From: UBA5287 sp041672395
GTDB taxonomy: Bacteria > Bacteroidota > Bacteroidia > Bacteroidales > Dysgonomonadaceae
Length of the DNA stretch: 34,444 nucleotides
Assembly: GCA_041672395.1 (NCBI GenBank)
Contig: JBAYZS010000020.1
Location: 1-34,444 of the forward strand
Reading direction: 5' to 3'
Shown: piece after piece, positions 24,154-32,332 of the stretch
How the letters are laid out: each line of letters begins with the position of its first letter
How positions within the stretch are numbered: the first letter of the stretch is position 1
The notes under the pieces: generated by a model
The model's database searches: none
The model's input: only the letters and a program-made list of their open reading frames with translations
Told to the model about the DNA's origin: nothing
Position numbers and translations under genes: made by a program

Positions 24154-25116
24154 ATGAAAAATATTAACATTATTTCAGATAAATTGAGTAGAAGAGGATT
24201 TTTAAATACAACTGCAATTATAGCAGCAGGTACTTTAATTCCTACATTTAATTCTTGTGGAAATAACAAACAGATAGTTAAATCAAACGAAAAATCAGGT
24301 ATAATTCTTAACTCAAAATATGCAGGAGTGCAGATTGGTGCTATTACATATAGTTTTCGTGATTTGAAAGGTGGCTTGGAAGAAACAATCAAAGCCTGTA
24401 CAGACGCGGGAATAAGTTCAGTAGAACTAATGGGAACAGGTATTGAAGATTATCTGGGAGCTCCAAACTCTAAGAATGTATTTGAATTAAAAGAGTGGCG
24501 TAAGTCACACGGAACTCTGGAAAAATATGCACAACTTCGAAACAAATTTAATGATGCAGGTATAAATATTCATATCTATAAATGGGTAGCCGGAAATACT
24601 GAAGATGAACTTGATTATTCATTCAAAGTGGCTAAAGCTCTTGGTGCAATTGGAATAAGCGATGAATTGAATGAATCAAATGCCCAACAAATGGGTTCCA
24701 TTGCTGCACAAAATGGAATGTATGCTATTTTGCACAATCACTTTCAATATGCAGAAACTAATTTCAATGTGGAAAAATTGTTATCATATTCACCGGCAAA
24801 TATGCTAAACTTCGATATTGGTCACTATTTTGGTTCAACAGGCTTAAATCCGACTGAATTCATCCGTAATTACCATGAACGTATAGCTAGTATTCACCTT
24901 AAAGATAAAACAGGGAAAAGCAATACAACTCAAGAAAATAAAAATCAGGTTTGGGGACAGGGAGAAACGCCAATGTCAGAGGTACTTCTTCTAATTAGAG
25001 ATAAGAAATGGCCCATCTATTGCGATATCGAACTAGAGTATTCTGTAGCTCCATGGTCTTCTTCAGTAAAAGAGGTGAGAATTTGCAAAGAGTATTGCCG
25101 ACAAATATTAATATAA
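24154..25116 (+). CDS. exported sugar phosphate isomerase/epimerase-like TIM-barrel protein
   Basis: This 320-residue protein has a twin-arginine-type signal (S-R-R-G-F-L, 12-17) with a hydrophobic stretch and a Cys at 35 in F-N-S-C-G-N, perhaps a Tat lipoprotein. The rest is a xylose-isomerase-like TIM barrel with metal-ligand patterns: S-S-V-E-L-M-G (first Glu), H-N-H-F-Q-Y, F-D-I-G-H-Y, S-I-H-L-K-D and C-D-I-E-L-E. An exported location argues against acting on cytoplasmic sugar phosphates. Exported members often sit beside Gfo/Idh/MocA and DUF1080 genes and are implicated in processing 3-keto sugars or glycosides. Its neighbours here are a GH38-like gene and a LacI-type regulator. The exact reaction is unknown. 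Confidence 0.88.
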   Translation: MKNINIISDKLSRRGFLNTTAIIAAGTLIPTFNSCGNNKQIVKSNEKSGIILNSKYAGVQIGAITYSFRDLKGGLEETIKACTDAGISSVELMGTGIEDYLGAPNSKNVFELKEWRKSHGTLEKYAQLRNKFNDAGINIHIYKWVAGNTEDELDYSFKVAKALGAIGISDELNESNAQQMGSIAAQNGMYAILHNHFQYAETNFNVEKLLSYSPANMLNFDIGHYFGSTGLNPTEFIRNYHERIASIHLKDKTGKSNTTQENKNQVWGQGETPMSEVLLLIRDKKWPIYCDIELEYSVAPWSSSVKEVRICKEYCRQILI

Positions 25117-25184
25117 TCAATGACGAAATATAGATTATATAAAACTTCGTGAAATATTACTGAACGATAAACAAGTATTGGCAG

Positions 25185-25214
25185 TTGATTTAACAAATTA
25201 AGTTGTTATATTTG
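25185..25214 (+). promoter_or_regulatory. promoter of the LacI-GT2 operon
   Basis: TTG (25185-25187) and TATATTTG (25207-25214) are separated by 19 bp, a close match to the Bacteroidota consensus. The start of transcription would be near 25221, leaving a leader of about 32 nt. Confidence 0.5.
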
Positions 25215-25252
25215 CTAATAAAAACAAACGTTATTCAAAATCTATTTGAAGA

Positions 25253-26326
25253 ATGCAAAAAAAGATTCGTATTAAAGACATTGCAGAAATGGCGGGAGTA
25301 TCTACTGGAACTGTGGATAGAATTCTCCATAATAGAGGAAGCGTGTCACCTGTTGCAAGAGAGGCTGTTGAAAAAGTACTGGAACGTGTGAAGTATCGTC
25401 CTAATGTGCATATTTCCGGAATGTCGCTAAAAAGAAAATATAAGATTTTAATAACTACCCCCCAACAATCACACGGAGAGTATTGGGAAACCATTCATAA
25501 TGGTATAAAACGAGCTTTAATTGAGTATGAGAATATTGATGTAGAGTGCCTGATTCATACTTATAATCAATATGATATTTACTCTTGTAGGGATACTTTT
25601 AAGTTTATTCTTTCAATAGATGCGGATGCTTATATAATTGGTCCTACGTTTAAGGAAGAGACTGTTCAATTGACACAGGAATTGGATAAAGAAAAGATTC
25701 CTTATATTTATGTCGATTCGATGGTTGAAGGAACATCGCCGCTGGCTTTCTTTTCTTCTGATCCTTATATGTGTGGGCACCTGATGTGTAAACTTATTTC
25801 ATATATTATTCCTGAAAATAGTGGAATTGGAATTCTTCAGGCTGTGCGAATTGGTGATGAAAGTGCGAATAATACGGTTCTTCGCAAAAATGGATTTCTT
25901 GATTATCACAAAAAAGAAAAATTACATAACAAGGTTTACCGGATACCTTTTTCAGTGATGGAGCCTCAAAAAAACGAGCAATTACTGAGTGAATTTTTCA
26001 ATTTAAATTCATCTATCGGGGGGGTAGTGGTTTTAAATTCGAGAGGAAGTGTGATTGCGAACTTTTTGGCGGATAATAAAATTGAGAATATGAAACTGGT
26101 TTGTATTGATGTTACAAATCAGAATGTAGAGGCACTTGAATTAGGATATATAGATTTTTTGGTTGGTCAAGAACCGGAACATCAGGGCTACTTAGCTATG
26201 AAAACCCTTATTGAGCACTTGATTTATAGAAATCCGATAAAAGTTGAAAATTATGTGCCATTGGATATTCTTACAAAAGAAACTATTGGTTATTACAAAG
26301 AATTTAAAGAAGTAGAATATATTTAA
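25253..26326 (+). CDS. LacI-family transcriptional regulator
   Basis: This 357-residue protein has an N-terminal LacI-type HTH (I-K-D-I-A-E-M-A-G-V-S-T-G-T-V-D-R-I-L, about 7-25) with hinge residues K-Y-R-P-N-V-H-I-S-G. The recognition helix reads T-V-D-R rather than the classical T-V-S-R, common in a Bacteroidota subgroup. The rest (about 65-340) is a type-1 periplasmic-binding-protein-like effector domain opening K-I-L-I-T-T-P-Q-Q-S-H-G-E-Y-W. The effector is probably a sugar or sugar acid, which cannot be specified. It overlaps the next gene by 1 nt (TAATG), so it is translationally coupled to a glycosyltransferase. It is the only transcription factor in the window and a candidate controller of the nearby glycan genes. 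Confidence 0.93.
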   Translation: MQKKIRIKDIAEMAGVSTGTVDRILHNRGSVSPVAREAVEKVLERVKYRPNVHISGMSLKRKYKILITTPQQSHGEYWETIHNGIKRALIEYENIDVECLIHTYNQYDIYSCRDTFKFILSIDADAYIIGPTFKEETVQLTQELDKEKIPYIYVDSMVEGTSPLAFFSSDPYMCGHLMCKLISYIIPENSGIGILQAVRIGDESANNTVLRKNGFLDYHKKEKLHNKVYRIPFSVMEPQKNEQLLSEFFNLNSSIGGVVVLNSRGSVIANFLADNKIENMKLVCIDVTNQNVEALELGYIDFLVGQEPEHQGYLAMKTLIEHLIYRNPIKVENYVPLDILTKETIGYYKEFKEVEYI

Positions 26327-27315
26327 TGAAGTTTTCTGTTATTATTCCTGTTTATAATCGCCCCGACGAGTTGGATGAATTGTTGCAAAGTCTCACTGAA
26401 CAATCTTTTTCTGATTTTGAAGTTGTTGTGGCAGAAGATGGATCTACGAAGAAGAGTGATACTGTCGTAAAGAAATATAAAAAGCGATTGCAAATTATTT
26501 ATTTCGAAAAATCAAATTCGGGACCAGGATTAACAAGGAATGAGGGTGCAAAGAAGGCAACAGGAGATTATTTGGTTTTTTTTGATTCAGATTGCATCAT
26601 TCCCAAAGATTATTTCCTGAACGTAGAAGATTATCTGACAAAATATCCTATTGATGCATTTGGTGGACCAGATAGAGCATTACCAACATTTACCTCAATT
26701 CAAAAAGCCATTAATTATTCTATGACATCTTTTTTTACTACCGGGGGAATTCGAGGTGGGAAAAAGTCGATGGATAAGTTTCATCCCCGTAGTTTTAATC
26801 TTGGTGTTACTCGTGAAGCATTCGATTCTATTGGAGGATATGGAACAATGCGTTTTGGAGAAGATGTTGATTTTAGTTTGAGATTATTAGCAGCAGGTTT
26901 TTCGACAGCACTTATTACCGATGCATTTGTTTACCACAAAAGACGAACAAATTTCAGGCAGTTTTTTAAACAGGTGAGTAATTCAGGGATTGCGCGTATT
27001 AACTTGCATTTGGGTCACCCAGGTTCTTTGAAATTAGTGCATTTACTTCCTTCGGCATTTGTTGTTTGTATGGTAGTTATTCTTTTGTTATCTTTCTTTT
27101 TTCCTGTGTTGCTTTTAATTCCATTAATGTACAGTTTGCTTGTTTTTATAGATTCATGTCTAAAAAATAAATCTATAAAAGTAGGCCTATTCAGCATAAT
27201 TGCTTCATGGGTTCAACTTTTTGGTTATGGTAGTGGTTTTTTAGTAGCAGTATGGAATCGTCTGATTTTAAAAAAAGGAGAATTTAAGGTTTTTGAAAAG
27301 AAATTCTACAAATAA
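26326..27315 (+). CDS. membrane-anchored family 2 glycosyltransferase
   Basis: This 329-residue protein has a GT-A domain in the N-terminal half: F-S-V-I-I-P-V-Y-N-R-P (3-13), V-A-E-D-G-S (35-40), the metal/nucleotide-binding D-S-D at 87-89, and F-G-E-D-V-D-F at 177-183, with the catalytic-base region at E179-D180. Hydrophobic segments at about 238-276 and 286-311 anchor it in the inner membrane with the catalytic domain in the cytoplasm. Such enzymes transfer sugars to lipid-linked acceptors for surface polysaccharides or glycolipids. The start codon overlaps the stop of the LacI gene. It ends 1 bp before the stop of convergent upp. Donor and acceptor are unknown. Confidence 0.9.
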   Translation: MKFSVIIPVYNRPDELDELLQSLTEQSFSDFEVVVAEDGSTKKSDTVVKKYKKRLQIIYFEKSNSGPGLTRNEGAKKATGDYLVFFDSDCIIPKDYFLNVEDYLTKYPIDAFGGPDRALPTFTSIQKAINYSMTSFFTTGGIRGGKKSMDKFHPRSFNLGVTREAFDSIGGYGTMRFGEDVDFSLRLLAAGFSTALITDAFVYHKRRTNFRQFFKQVSNSGIARINLHLGHPGSLKLVHLLPSAFVVCMVVILLLSFFFPVLLLIPLMYSLLVFIDSCLKNKSIKVGLFSIIASWVQLFGYGSGFLVAVWNRLILKKGEFKVFEKKFYK

Positions 27316-27316
27316 C

Positions 27317-27973
27317 TTATTCTTTTATTCCATAAGCCAAATCACCAGCATCACCCAAACCAGGAATAATATACGAGTTATTATCTAAATAGGGATCTAT
27401 TGCTGCAGTCCAAATGGTTGTTTTATCTTCGGGGAAATGCTGACGACAATATTCTATTGCTTGTTTGCTTGATATAATGCTGGCTACATGAATTTTAGCC
27501 GGTTCCCCTTTAGTCAATAAGGATTTATATGTCAATTCCATACTACCTCCTGTTGCCAACATAGGATCTGTGATGATGAGAGTTTTATTTTCTATGCATG
27601 GAGATGCAATATATTCGATGTGGATGCTAAAAGATTCGTGACTTTCTTTGTATTTCCTGTAGGCCGAGACAAAAGCATTTTCAGCGTTGTCAAAATAATT
27701 CAGAAATCCGTGATGAAATGGGAGACCTGCTCGTAATATTGTACTGAGAACGACTTGCTCATTCAATTTATTAGCCTTAGCTTTTGAGAGAGGTGTATCT
27801 ACTTCAATCTCTTTATATTTCAATGTTTTACTTATCTCATATGCCATGATTTCGCCAATGCGTTCTATATTTCTACGAAATCTTAAACTGTCGTTCTGAA
27901 TGGTTACATCTCTTAATTCACGAATAAAATTACAGAGTAATGAATTCTGCTCGGATAAATCAACAACTTTCAT
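27317..27973 (-). CDS. upp: uracil phosphoribosyltransferase
   Basis: This 218-residue protein has the PRTase fold, with the PRPP-binding loop L-I-I-T-D-P-M-L-A-T-G-G-S (132-144). Other motifs are R-A-G-L-P-F (81-86) and the C-terminal uracil-binding G-L-G-D-A-G-D near 207-213 in I-P-G-L-G-D-A-G-D. It converts uracil and PRPP to UMP in pyrimidine salvage. The length is slightly above the common 208, as in Bacteroidota members. It is a monocistronic gene with no clear promoter beyond a -7-like TAACTTTG (minus strand, 28014-28021). Confidence 0.95.
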   Translation of the reverse strand: MKVVDLSEQNSLLCNFIRELRDVTIQNDSLRFRRNIERIGEIMAYEISKTLKYKEIEVDTPLSKAKANKLNEQVVLSTILRAGLPFHHGFLNYFDNAENAFVSAYRKYKESHESFSIHIEYIASPCIENKTLIITDPMLATGGSMELTYKSLLTKGEPAKIHVASIISSKQAIEYCRQHFPEDKTTIWTAAIDPYLDNNSYIIPGLGDAGDLAYGIKE

Positions 27974-28140
27974 AAAGGATTAGCTAATATAATATGTTTC
28001 ATAAAATCAGGGGCAAAGTTAATAGGTTTACTTCATTTAAAAACATTTTGAGAATTTTTTTGTTACAATGAAATGAGAGAATTTAGAATTTAATTAAAGA
28101 TTTTTTTCTTTAATTGTATATGTATTTAAATATTAATTAC

Positions 28141-28148
28141 TATTTTTG
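28141..28148 (+). promoter_or_regulatory. possible -7 element of pckA
   Basis: TATTTTTG matches TAnnTTTG, 69 bp upstream of the ATG. The nearest TTG (28114-28116) is 24 bp away, longer than standard. The 244 bp divergent spacer 27974-28217 is very AT rich and holds no gene. Confidence 0.33.
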
Positions 28149-28217
28149 TATTCCACTAATAAGAACTAAAAAATTGTTTTATTATAATATTATTCAAATT
28201 ATTAATTCCGTAATTAA

Positions 28218-29828
28218 ATGGCAAATTTAGATTTAAAAAAGTATGGCATTGCAGACGTAAAAGAGGTTTTTTACAATCCTTCTTATGATCTGTTGTTCGA
28301 AGAAGAAACAAAACCAGAATTGGAAGGTTTTGAGAAAGGTCAGGTAACGGAACTTGGAGCAGTGAACGTTATGACTGGAGTTTATACCGGTCGTTCACCT
28401 AAGGACAAGTTTTTTGTAATGGACGATGTCTCAAAAGACACAATTTGGTGGACTTCTGACGAATATAAAAACGATAACAAGCCTCTTTCTGAAGCTTCTT
28501 GGGCTGAATTAAAGAAAATTGCAACTAATCAATTATCGGGTAAACGCTTATTTGTTGTAGATACATTTAGTGGTACAAACGAGAGTACTCGTTTAAAAAT
28601 CCGTTTCATTATGGAGGTTGCTTGGCAAGCTCATTTTGTAAAGAACATGTTTATCCGTCCTACTGAAGAGGAATTGGCTAATTATGGCGAACCTGATTTT
28701 GTTGTAATGAATGCTTCAAAAACAGATGCAGGTGAAGATTGGTCAAAACTAGGTCTTAATTCAAAAACATTTACTGTATTCAATTTAACTGAAAAGATTC
28801 AGTTGATTGGAGGTACTTGGTATGGTGGTGAAATGAAAAAAGGTATGTTCTCTTATATGAACTATCTGTTGCCACTTCAAGGTATTGCTTCTATGCACTG
28901 TTCTGCAAACACTGATCTTAACGGTGAAAGTACTGCTATTTTCTTTGGTCTTTCAGGAACAGGTAAAACTACTTTGTCAACAGATCCAAAAAGATTATTG
29001 ATTGGTGATGATGAACATGGATGGGACGACGAAGGAGTATTCAATTTTGAAGGAGGTTGCTATGCAAAAGTTATTAGCTTGAGCAAGGAGCACGAACCAG
29101 ATATTTACAAAGCTATCAAACGTGATGCTCTTTTAGAGAATGTTACTGTTGATGCCAATGGTACAATTGATTTCGATGATAAGTCGGTTACTGAAAACAC
29201 ACGTGTTTCTTATCCTATTTATCATATCGACAATATTGTAAAACCAGTATCAAAAGGTCCAGCTGCAAAACAAGTTATTTTCCTTTCAGCTGATGCTTTT
29301 GGAGTATTGCCTCCGGTATCAATTTTGACACCTGAGCAAACACAGTATTATTTCTTGTCTGGTTTTACTGCTAAATTGGCTGGTACAGAACGCGGTATTA
29401 CTGAACCAACACCAACTTTCTCGGCATGTTTTGGTGCTGCTTTCCTTTCATTGCATCCTACAAAATATGCAGAAGAATTGGTAAAGAAAATGGAAAAATC
29501 AGGTGCTAAAGCATATTTAGTAAATACTGGTTGGAACGGTACAGGAAAACGTATTTCTATTAAAGATACAAGAGGTATTATCGACGCAATTCTTGATGGA
29601 TCAATCGATAAAGCTCCTACAAAGACGATGCCTTATTTCGATTTTGTAGTTCCTACTGAACTTCCAGGTGTAAATCCAGCAATTCTTGATCCTCGTGATA
29701 CTTATGCTGAAGCTTCTCAATGGGAAGAAAAAGCAAAAGATCTTGCTGCTCGTTTTACTAAGAACTTTTCTAAATTTACAAGTAATGATGCAGGTAAAGC
29801 ATTAGTTGCTGTCGGTCCTAAATTGTAA
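28218..29828 (+). CDS. pckA: phosphoenolpyruvate carboxykinase (ATP)
   Basis: This 536-residue protein is full length. It has the substrate-binding G-R-S-P-K-D-K-F (58-65), Walker A-like G-L-S-G-T-G-K-T-T (about 243-251), D-D-E-H-G-W-D and the F-N-F-E-G-G-C-Y-A-K kinase-2 region. In Bacteroidota this enzyme often runs in the carboxylating direction, making oxaloacetate from PEP and CO2 for the succinate pathway, as well as in gluconeogenesis. Codon choice is cleaner than in neighbouring genes (frequent GGT, CGT, TTC), consistent with high expression. A strong terminator follows at 29847-29878. Confidence 0.97.
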   Translation: MANLDLKKYGIADVKEVFYNPSYDLLFEEETKPELEGFEKGQVTELGAVNVMTGVYTGRSPKDKFFVMDDVSKDTIWWTSDEYKNDNKPLSEASWAELKKIATNQLSGKRLFVVDTFSGTNESTRLKIRFIMEVAWQAHFVKNMFIRPTEEELANYGEPDFVVMNASKTDAGEDWSKLGLNSKTFTVFNLTEKIQLIGGTWYGGEMKKGMFSYMNYLLPLQGIASMHCSANTDLNGESTAIFFGLSGTGKTTLSTDPKRLLIGDDEHGWDDEGVFNFEGGCYAKVISLSKEHEPDIYKAIKRDALLENVTVDANGTIDFDDKSVTENTRVSYPIYHIDNIVKPVSKGPAAKQVIFLSADAFGVLPPVSILTPEQTQYYFLSGFTAKLAGTERGITEPTPTFSACFGAAFLSLHPTKYAEELVKKMEKSGAKAYLVNTGWNGTGKRISIKDTRGIIDAILDGSIDKAPTKTMPYFDFVVPTELPGVNPAILDPRDTYAEASQWEEKAKDLAARFTKNFSKFTSNDAGKALVAVGPKL

Positions 29829-29846
29829 TTAGGTTTTATTAAATAT

Positions 29847-29878
29847 AAAATCCCACTTTTTGTGAGTGGGATTTTTTT
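29847..29878 (+). terminator. intrinsic terminator of pckA
   Basis: AAAATCCCAC (29847-29856) pairs with GTGGGATTTT (29866-29875), followed by further T bases. It starts 19 bp after the pckA stop. The A run on the other side makes it usable for the minus-strand DUF1080 gene ending at 29907 as well. Confidence 0.85.
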
Positions 29879-29906
29879 ATTTTATCTTATTTAGCCTTTT
29901 AGTCTT

Positions 29907-30701
29907 TTAGTCTTTAATGATTTTGATTTCTACTTTTCTGAAATCGATTGGATGTCCTTCGCTTTGTAATGATATTGTACCCTTACTCAACATCTTTGTA
30001 TTACCGTTGAGAGTTGCCAATTTTTCATAATTTGCTTCACGATCGTCCAGTTGAGGTTGATTATATGTCATCAATGTATCACCTTCAAAAATATGGTGAA
30101 TTACTTCATTTCCACGAACTACAACTTCTGCAACATGCCAGTCTTCTCCATAAACAGGTTTTGAATTTGAATTTGTACAATGATCAAGAATTAATTGACC
30201 ATCCATTACAAAGTTTGTTCCGGGAGTGCATAGATTCATGTTTGAGCGTTGAACCAGCGAGTCGCTTCCAAGAAGTTGAACCTCTATTGAAGCCGGGAAC
30301 TCTTGATTTTTATCCATCGATTCGGGTGTTTGGCCATGTATCATAATTCCACTGTTTTTGTAAGCCCAGCCAGGTGCTCCAGGACATTGATTGCCAACAA
30401 TGCGATATTCGACACGAAGAATATAATTTGAAAACGGTTCATTATAGAAAAGATGGCCAAATCGGTTGTTCAGAGAGTCATAAGCGTCATATCGAACTTT
30501 AATCATACCATCTTCAACTCGAAAGGTATTTCCGAAATTATCGTTTACGTCGTATCCGTTAATTTTTACAGTCCAGTTTGTTAGATCATTACCATTAAAT
30601 AATTGGATCCATTCATCAGAGGATTGGTTTTTGTTTTGATTGCAACTGAGTAAAAGAGGGGTAATCAGAATTAGAAATGAAAATAATTTGAGTTGTTTCA
30701 T
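29907..30701 (-). CDS. DUF1080-domain lipoprotein
   Basis: This 264-residue protein has a lipoprotein signal (L-L-L-S-C, lipid Cys near 20). A single DUF1080 domain opens W-I-Q-L-F-N-G-N-D-L-T-N-W (about 31-43) and closes with I-S-L-Q-S-E-G-H-P-I-D-F-R-K-V-E-I. The longer insert with N-S-G-I-M-I-H-G-Q is typical of single-domain members. It belongs to the 3-keto-disaccharide hydrolase family, so glycan or glycoside cleavage at the cell surface is possible. It is a second, separate member besides the double-domain protein at 8806-10164, and is divergent from the GH109 gene. Confidence 0.88.
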   Translation of the reverse strand: MKQLKLFSFLILITPLLLSCNQNKNQSSDEWIQLFNGNDLTNWTVKINGYDVNDNFGNTFRVEDGMIKVRYDAYDSLNNRFGHLFYNEPFSNYILRVEYRIVGNQCPGAPGWAYKNSGIMIHGQTPESMDKNQEFPASIEVQLLGSDSLVQRSNMNLCTPGTNFVMDGQLILDHCTNSNSKPVYGEDWHVAEVVVRGNEVIHHIFEGDTLMTYNQPQLDDREANYEKLATLNGNTKMLSKGTISLQSEGHPIDFRKVEIKIIKD

Positions 30702-30734
30702 ATTATCGAATTAATTTATTTTATCAATATGGTT

Positions 30735-30742
30735 CAAATTTA
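30735..30742 (-). promoter_or_regulatory. possible -7 element of the DUF1080 lipoprotein gene
   Basis: The minus strand reads TAAATTTG, a TAnnTTTG match 33 bp upstream of the ATG. No -33 element lies at the right distance. Confidence 0.28.
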
Positions 30743-30787
30743 ATACATTTTCTTCCATAAAACTGTGATTTGCACAATTTTAGTTTT

Positions 30788-30795
30788 TATATTTG
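30788..30795 (+). promoter_or_regulatory. possible -7 element of the GH109 gene
   Basis: TATATTTG matches the consensus. A TTTG at 30769-30772 lies upstream with only 15 bp between, shorter than usual. The leader would be about 57 nt. Confidence 0.35.
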
Positions 30796-30858
30796 TCGAA
30801 TTGATATAATTCACTATTCATTTCGTGAGATTTTGAATAATTACGATTTAATTTTAAT

Positions 30859-32229
30859 ATGATGAAAAGGATAATTTTAAGTTTATTAGTTGTTTTAGTT
30901 TTCTTGTTTTTTGGTTCTTGTGTTTTAAAACAAAATAAAACCCAATCGAAATTTACATCTCAAATACAATACGAGACTGTGCGTCCTTCCGGACAGGAGA
31001 ATGTTTTACAATTGGCGGTTGATCCAATTCCAACGGTTAGAATTGGTTTTATTGGAGTAGGCAATAGAGGCAGTGCAGCCGTTCGACGTTATACTTTTAT
31101 GGAAGGAGTTGAAATTGTTGCATTATGTGATTTAGTAGAATCTCGAGTTAAAAAATCGCAAGAAGATCTTAAAAATAAAGGTATTTCGCCAGCTGCTGAA
31201 TATGTGGGTGAAGAAGCATGGAAGCAAGTCTGTGAACGAGAAGATATTGATCTCATATATATATGTACAGATTGGGGAACGCATACTCCGATGGCTGTTT
31301 ATGCAATGGAAAAGGGGAAACATGTAGCCATAGAAGTTCCCGGTGCCACATCAGTTGATGAATGTTGGCAGTTAGTAAATACAGCAGAAAAGACAAGACG
31401 TCATTGTATGATATTAGAAAATTGTTGTTACGATTTTTTCGAACTTAATACTTTGAATATGGCTCAGCAGGGAGTCTTTGGTGAAATTGTTCATGGTGAA
31501 GGAGCCTATATTCATGACTTAAGGACACAATTAAAATCAAATGGTTGGCGAATCAAATATTATGAAGATTATACCGGTAATCCATACCCTACCCATGGAT
31601 TTGGCCCCATTTGTCAAGCTATGAATATTCATAGAGGGGATAAAATGAATTATTTAGTTTCTGTTTCTTCAGATCAATTTGGAATTACGAATTATTTGAA
31701 AGACACATTTGGTGAAAATTCAAAAGAGGTACAGAAAACTTATAAGTTGGGCGATATGAACACAACCATAATTAAAACTCAAAAAGGTAAAACAATTATG
31801 GTTCAGCATGATGTTACAAGTCCCAGACCTTATAGTCGTTTACATACTTTAAGTGGGACAAAGGGTTTTGCTCAGAAATATCCTGATTCTAAAATTGCAT
31901 TGGAACCCAATCCACATGAATTTCTTTCGGAAGAAGAGTTTAATAAATGGTTAAAGCAATACGAACATCCATTTATCAAGGAGATTGGAGAGTATGCAAA
32001 GGAAGTTGGAGGGCATGGTGGTATGGATTTTATTATGGATTATCGATTAATATATTGTTTAAGAAATGGTTTGCCACTTGATATTGATGTATATGACACA
32101 GCTGAATGGTCATGTTTGTTTGAGTTAACTGAAATATCCGCATCATCTGGAGGTGTTCCTGTAAGGATACCAGATTTCACTCGTGGAGATTGGAATAAAT
32201 TGAGCGGTTTAAAATTTGCAGGTATTTGA
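30859..32229 (+). CDS. GH109-family glycosidase lipoprotein (NAD-dependent, alpha-N-acetylgalactosaminidase-like)
   Basis: This 456-residue protein has a lipoprotein signal with lipid Cys21 (F-G-S-C). The Rossmann motif G-V-G-N-R-G is at 66-71, C-D-L at 90-92 and E-V-P-G-A at 159-163, where ordinary Gfo/Idh/MocA proteins have E-K-P. Strong GH109 signatures follow: L-E-N-C-C-Y-D-F-F-E (186-195), M-A-Q-Q-G-V-F-G-E-I, E-G-A-Y-I-H-D-L with Tyr217, and P-T-H-G with His246. At the end come G-G-H-G-G-M-D and D-V-Y-D-T-A-E-W. GH109 enzymes use bound NAD in a redox-elimination mechanism and some remove alpha-GalNAc (blood group A). The substrate loop after Y-I-H-D-L is shorter than in the typical enzymes I recall, so specificity may differ. 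Confidence 0.9.
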   Translation: MMKRIILSLLVVLVFLFFGSCVLKQNKTQSKFTSQIQYETVRPSGQENVLQLAVDPIPTVRIGFIGVGNRGSAAVRRYTFMEGVEIVALCDLVESRVKKSQEDLKNKGISPAAEYVGEEAWKQVCEREDIDLIYICTDWGTHTPMAVYAMEKGKHVAIEVPGATSVDECWQLVNTAEKTRRHCMILENCCYDFFELNTLNMAQQGVFGEIVHGEGAYIHDLRTQLKSNGWRIKYYEDYTGNPYPTHGFGPICQAMNIHRGDKMNYLVSVSSDQFGITNYLKDTFGENSKEVQKTYKLGDMNTTIIKTQKGKTIMVQHDVTSPRPYSRLHTLSGTKGFAQKYPDSKIALEPNPHEFLSEEEFNKWLKQYEHPFIKEIGEYAKEVGGHGGMDFIMDYRLIYCLRNGLPLDIDVYDTAEWSCLFELTEISASSGGVPVRIPDFTRGDWNKLSGLKFAGI

Positions 32230-32279
32230 AAATCAGAAATATAATCGAATAAATAAATTAGATAAAAACAGCGTAATAA

Positions 32280-32311
32280 TTTGTTTTATTGAAAATAAAT
32301 TATTATATTTG
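32280..32311 (+). promoter_or_regulatory. promoter of the six-hairpin glycosidase-like gene
   Basis: TTTG (32280-32283), a 20 bp gap and TATATTTG (32304-32311) make a full consensus match. The start codon is 21 bp downstream of the -7 element. It shows the gene has its own promoter despite lying only 103 bp after the GH109 gene. Confidence 0.55.
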
Positions 32312-32332
32312 TATTAATCTAAATTAAATAAC

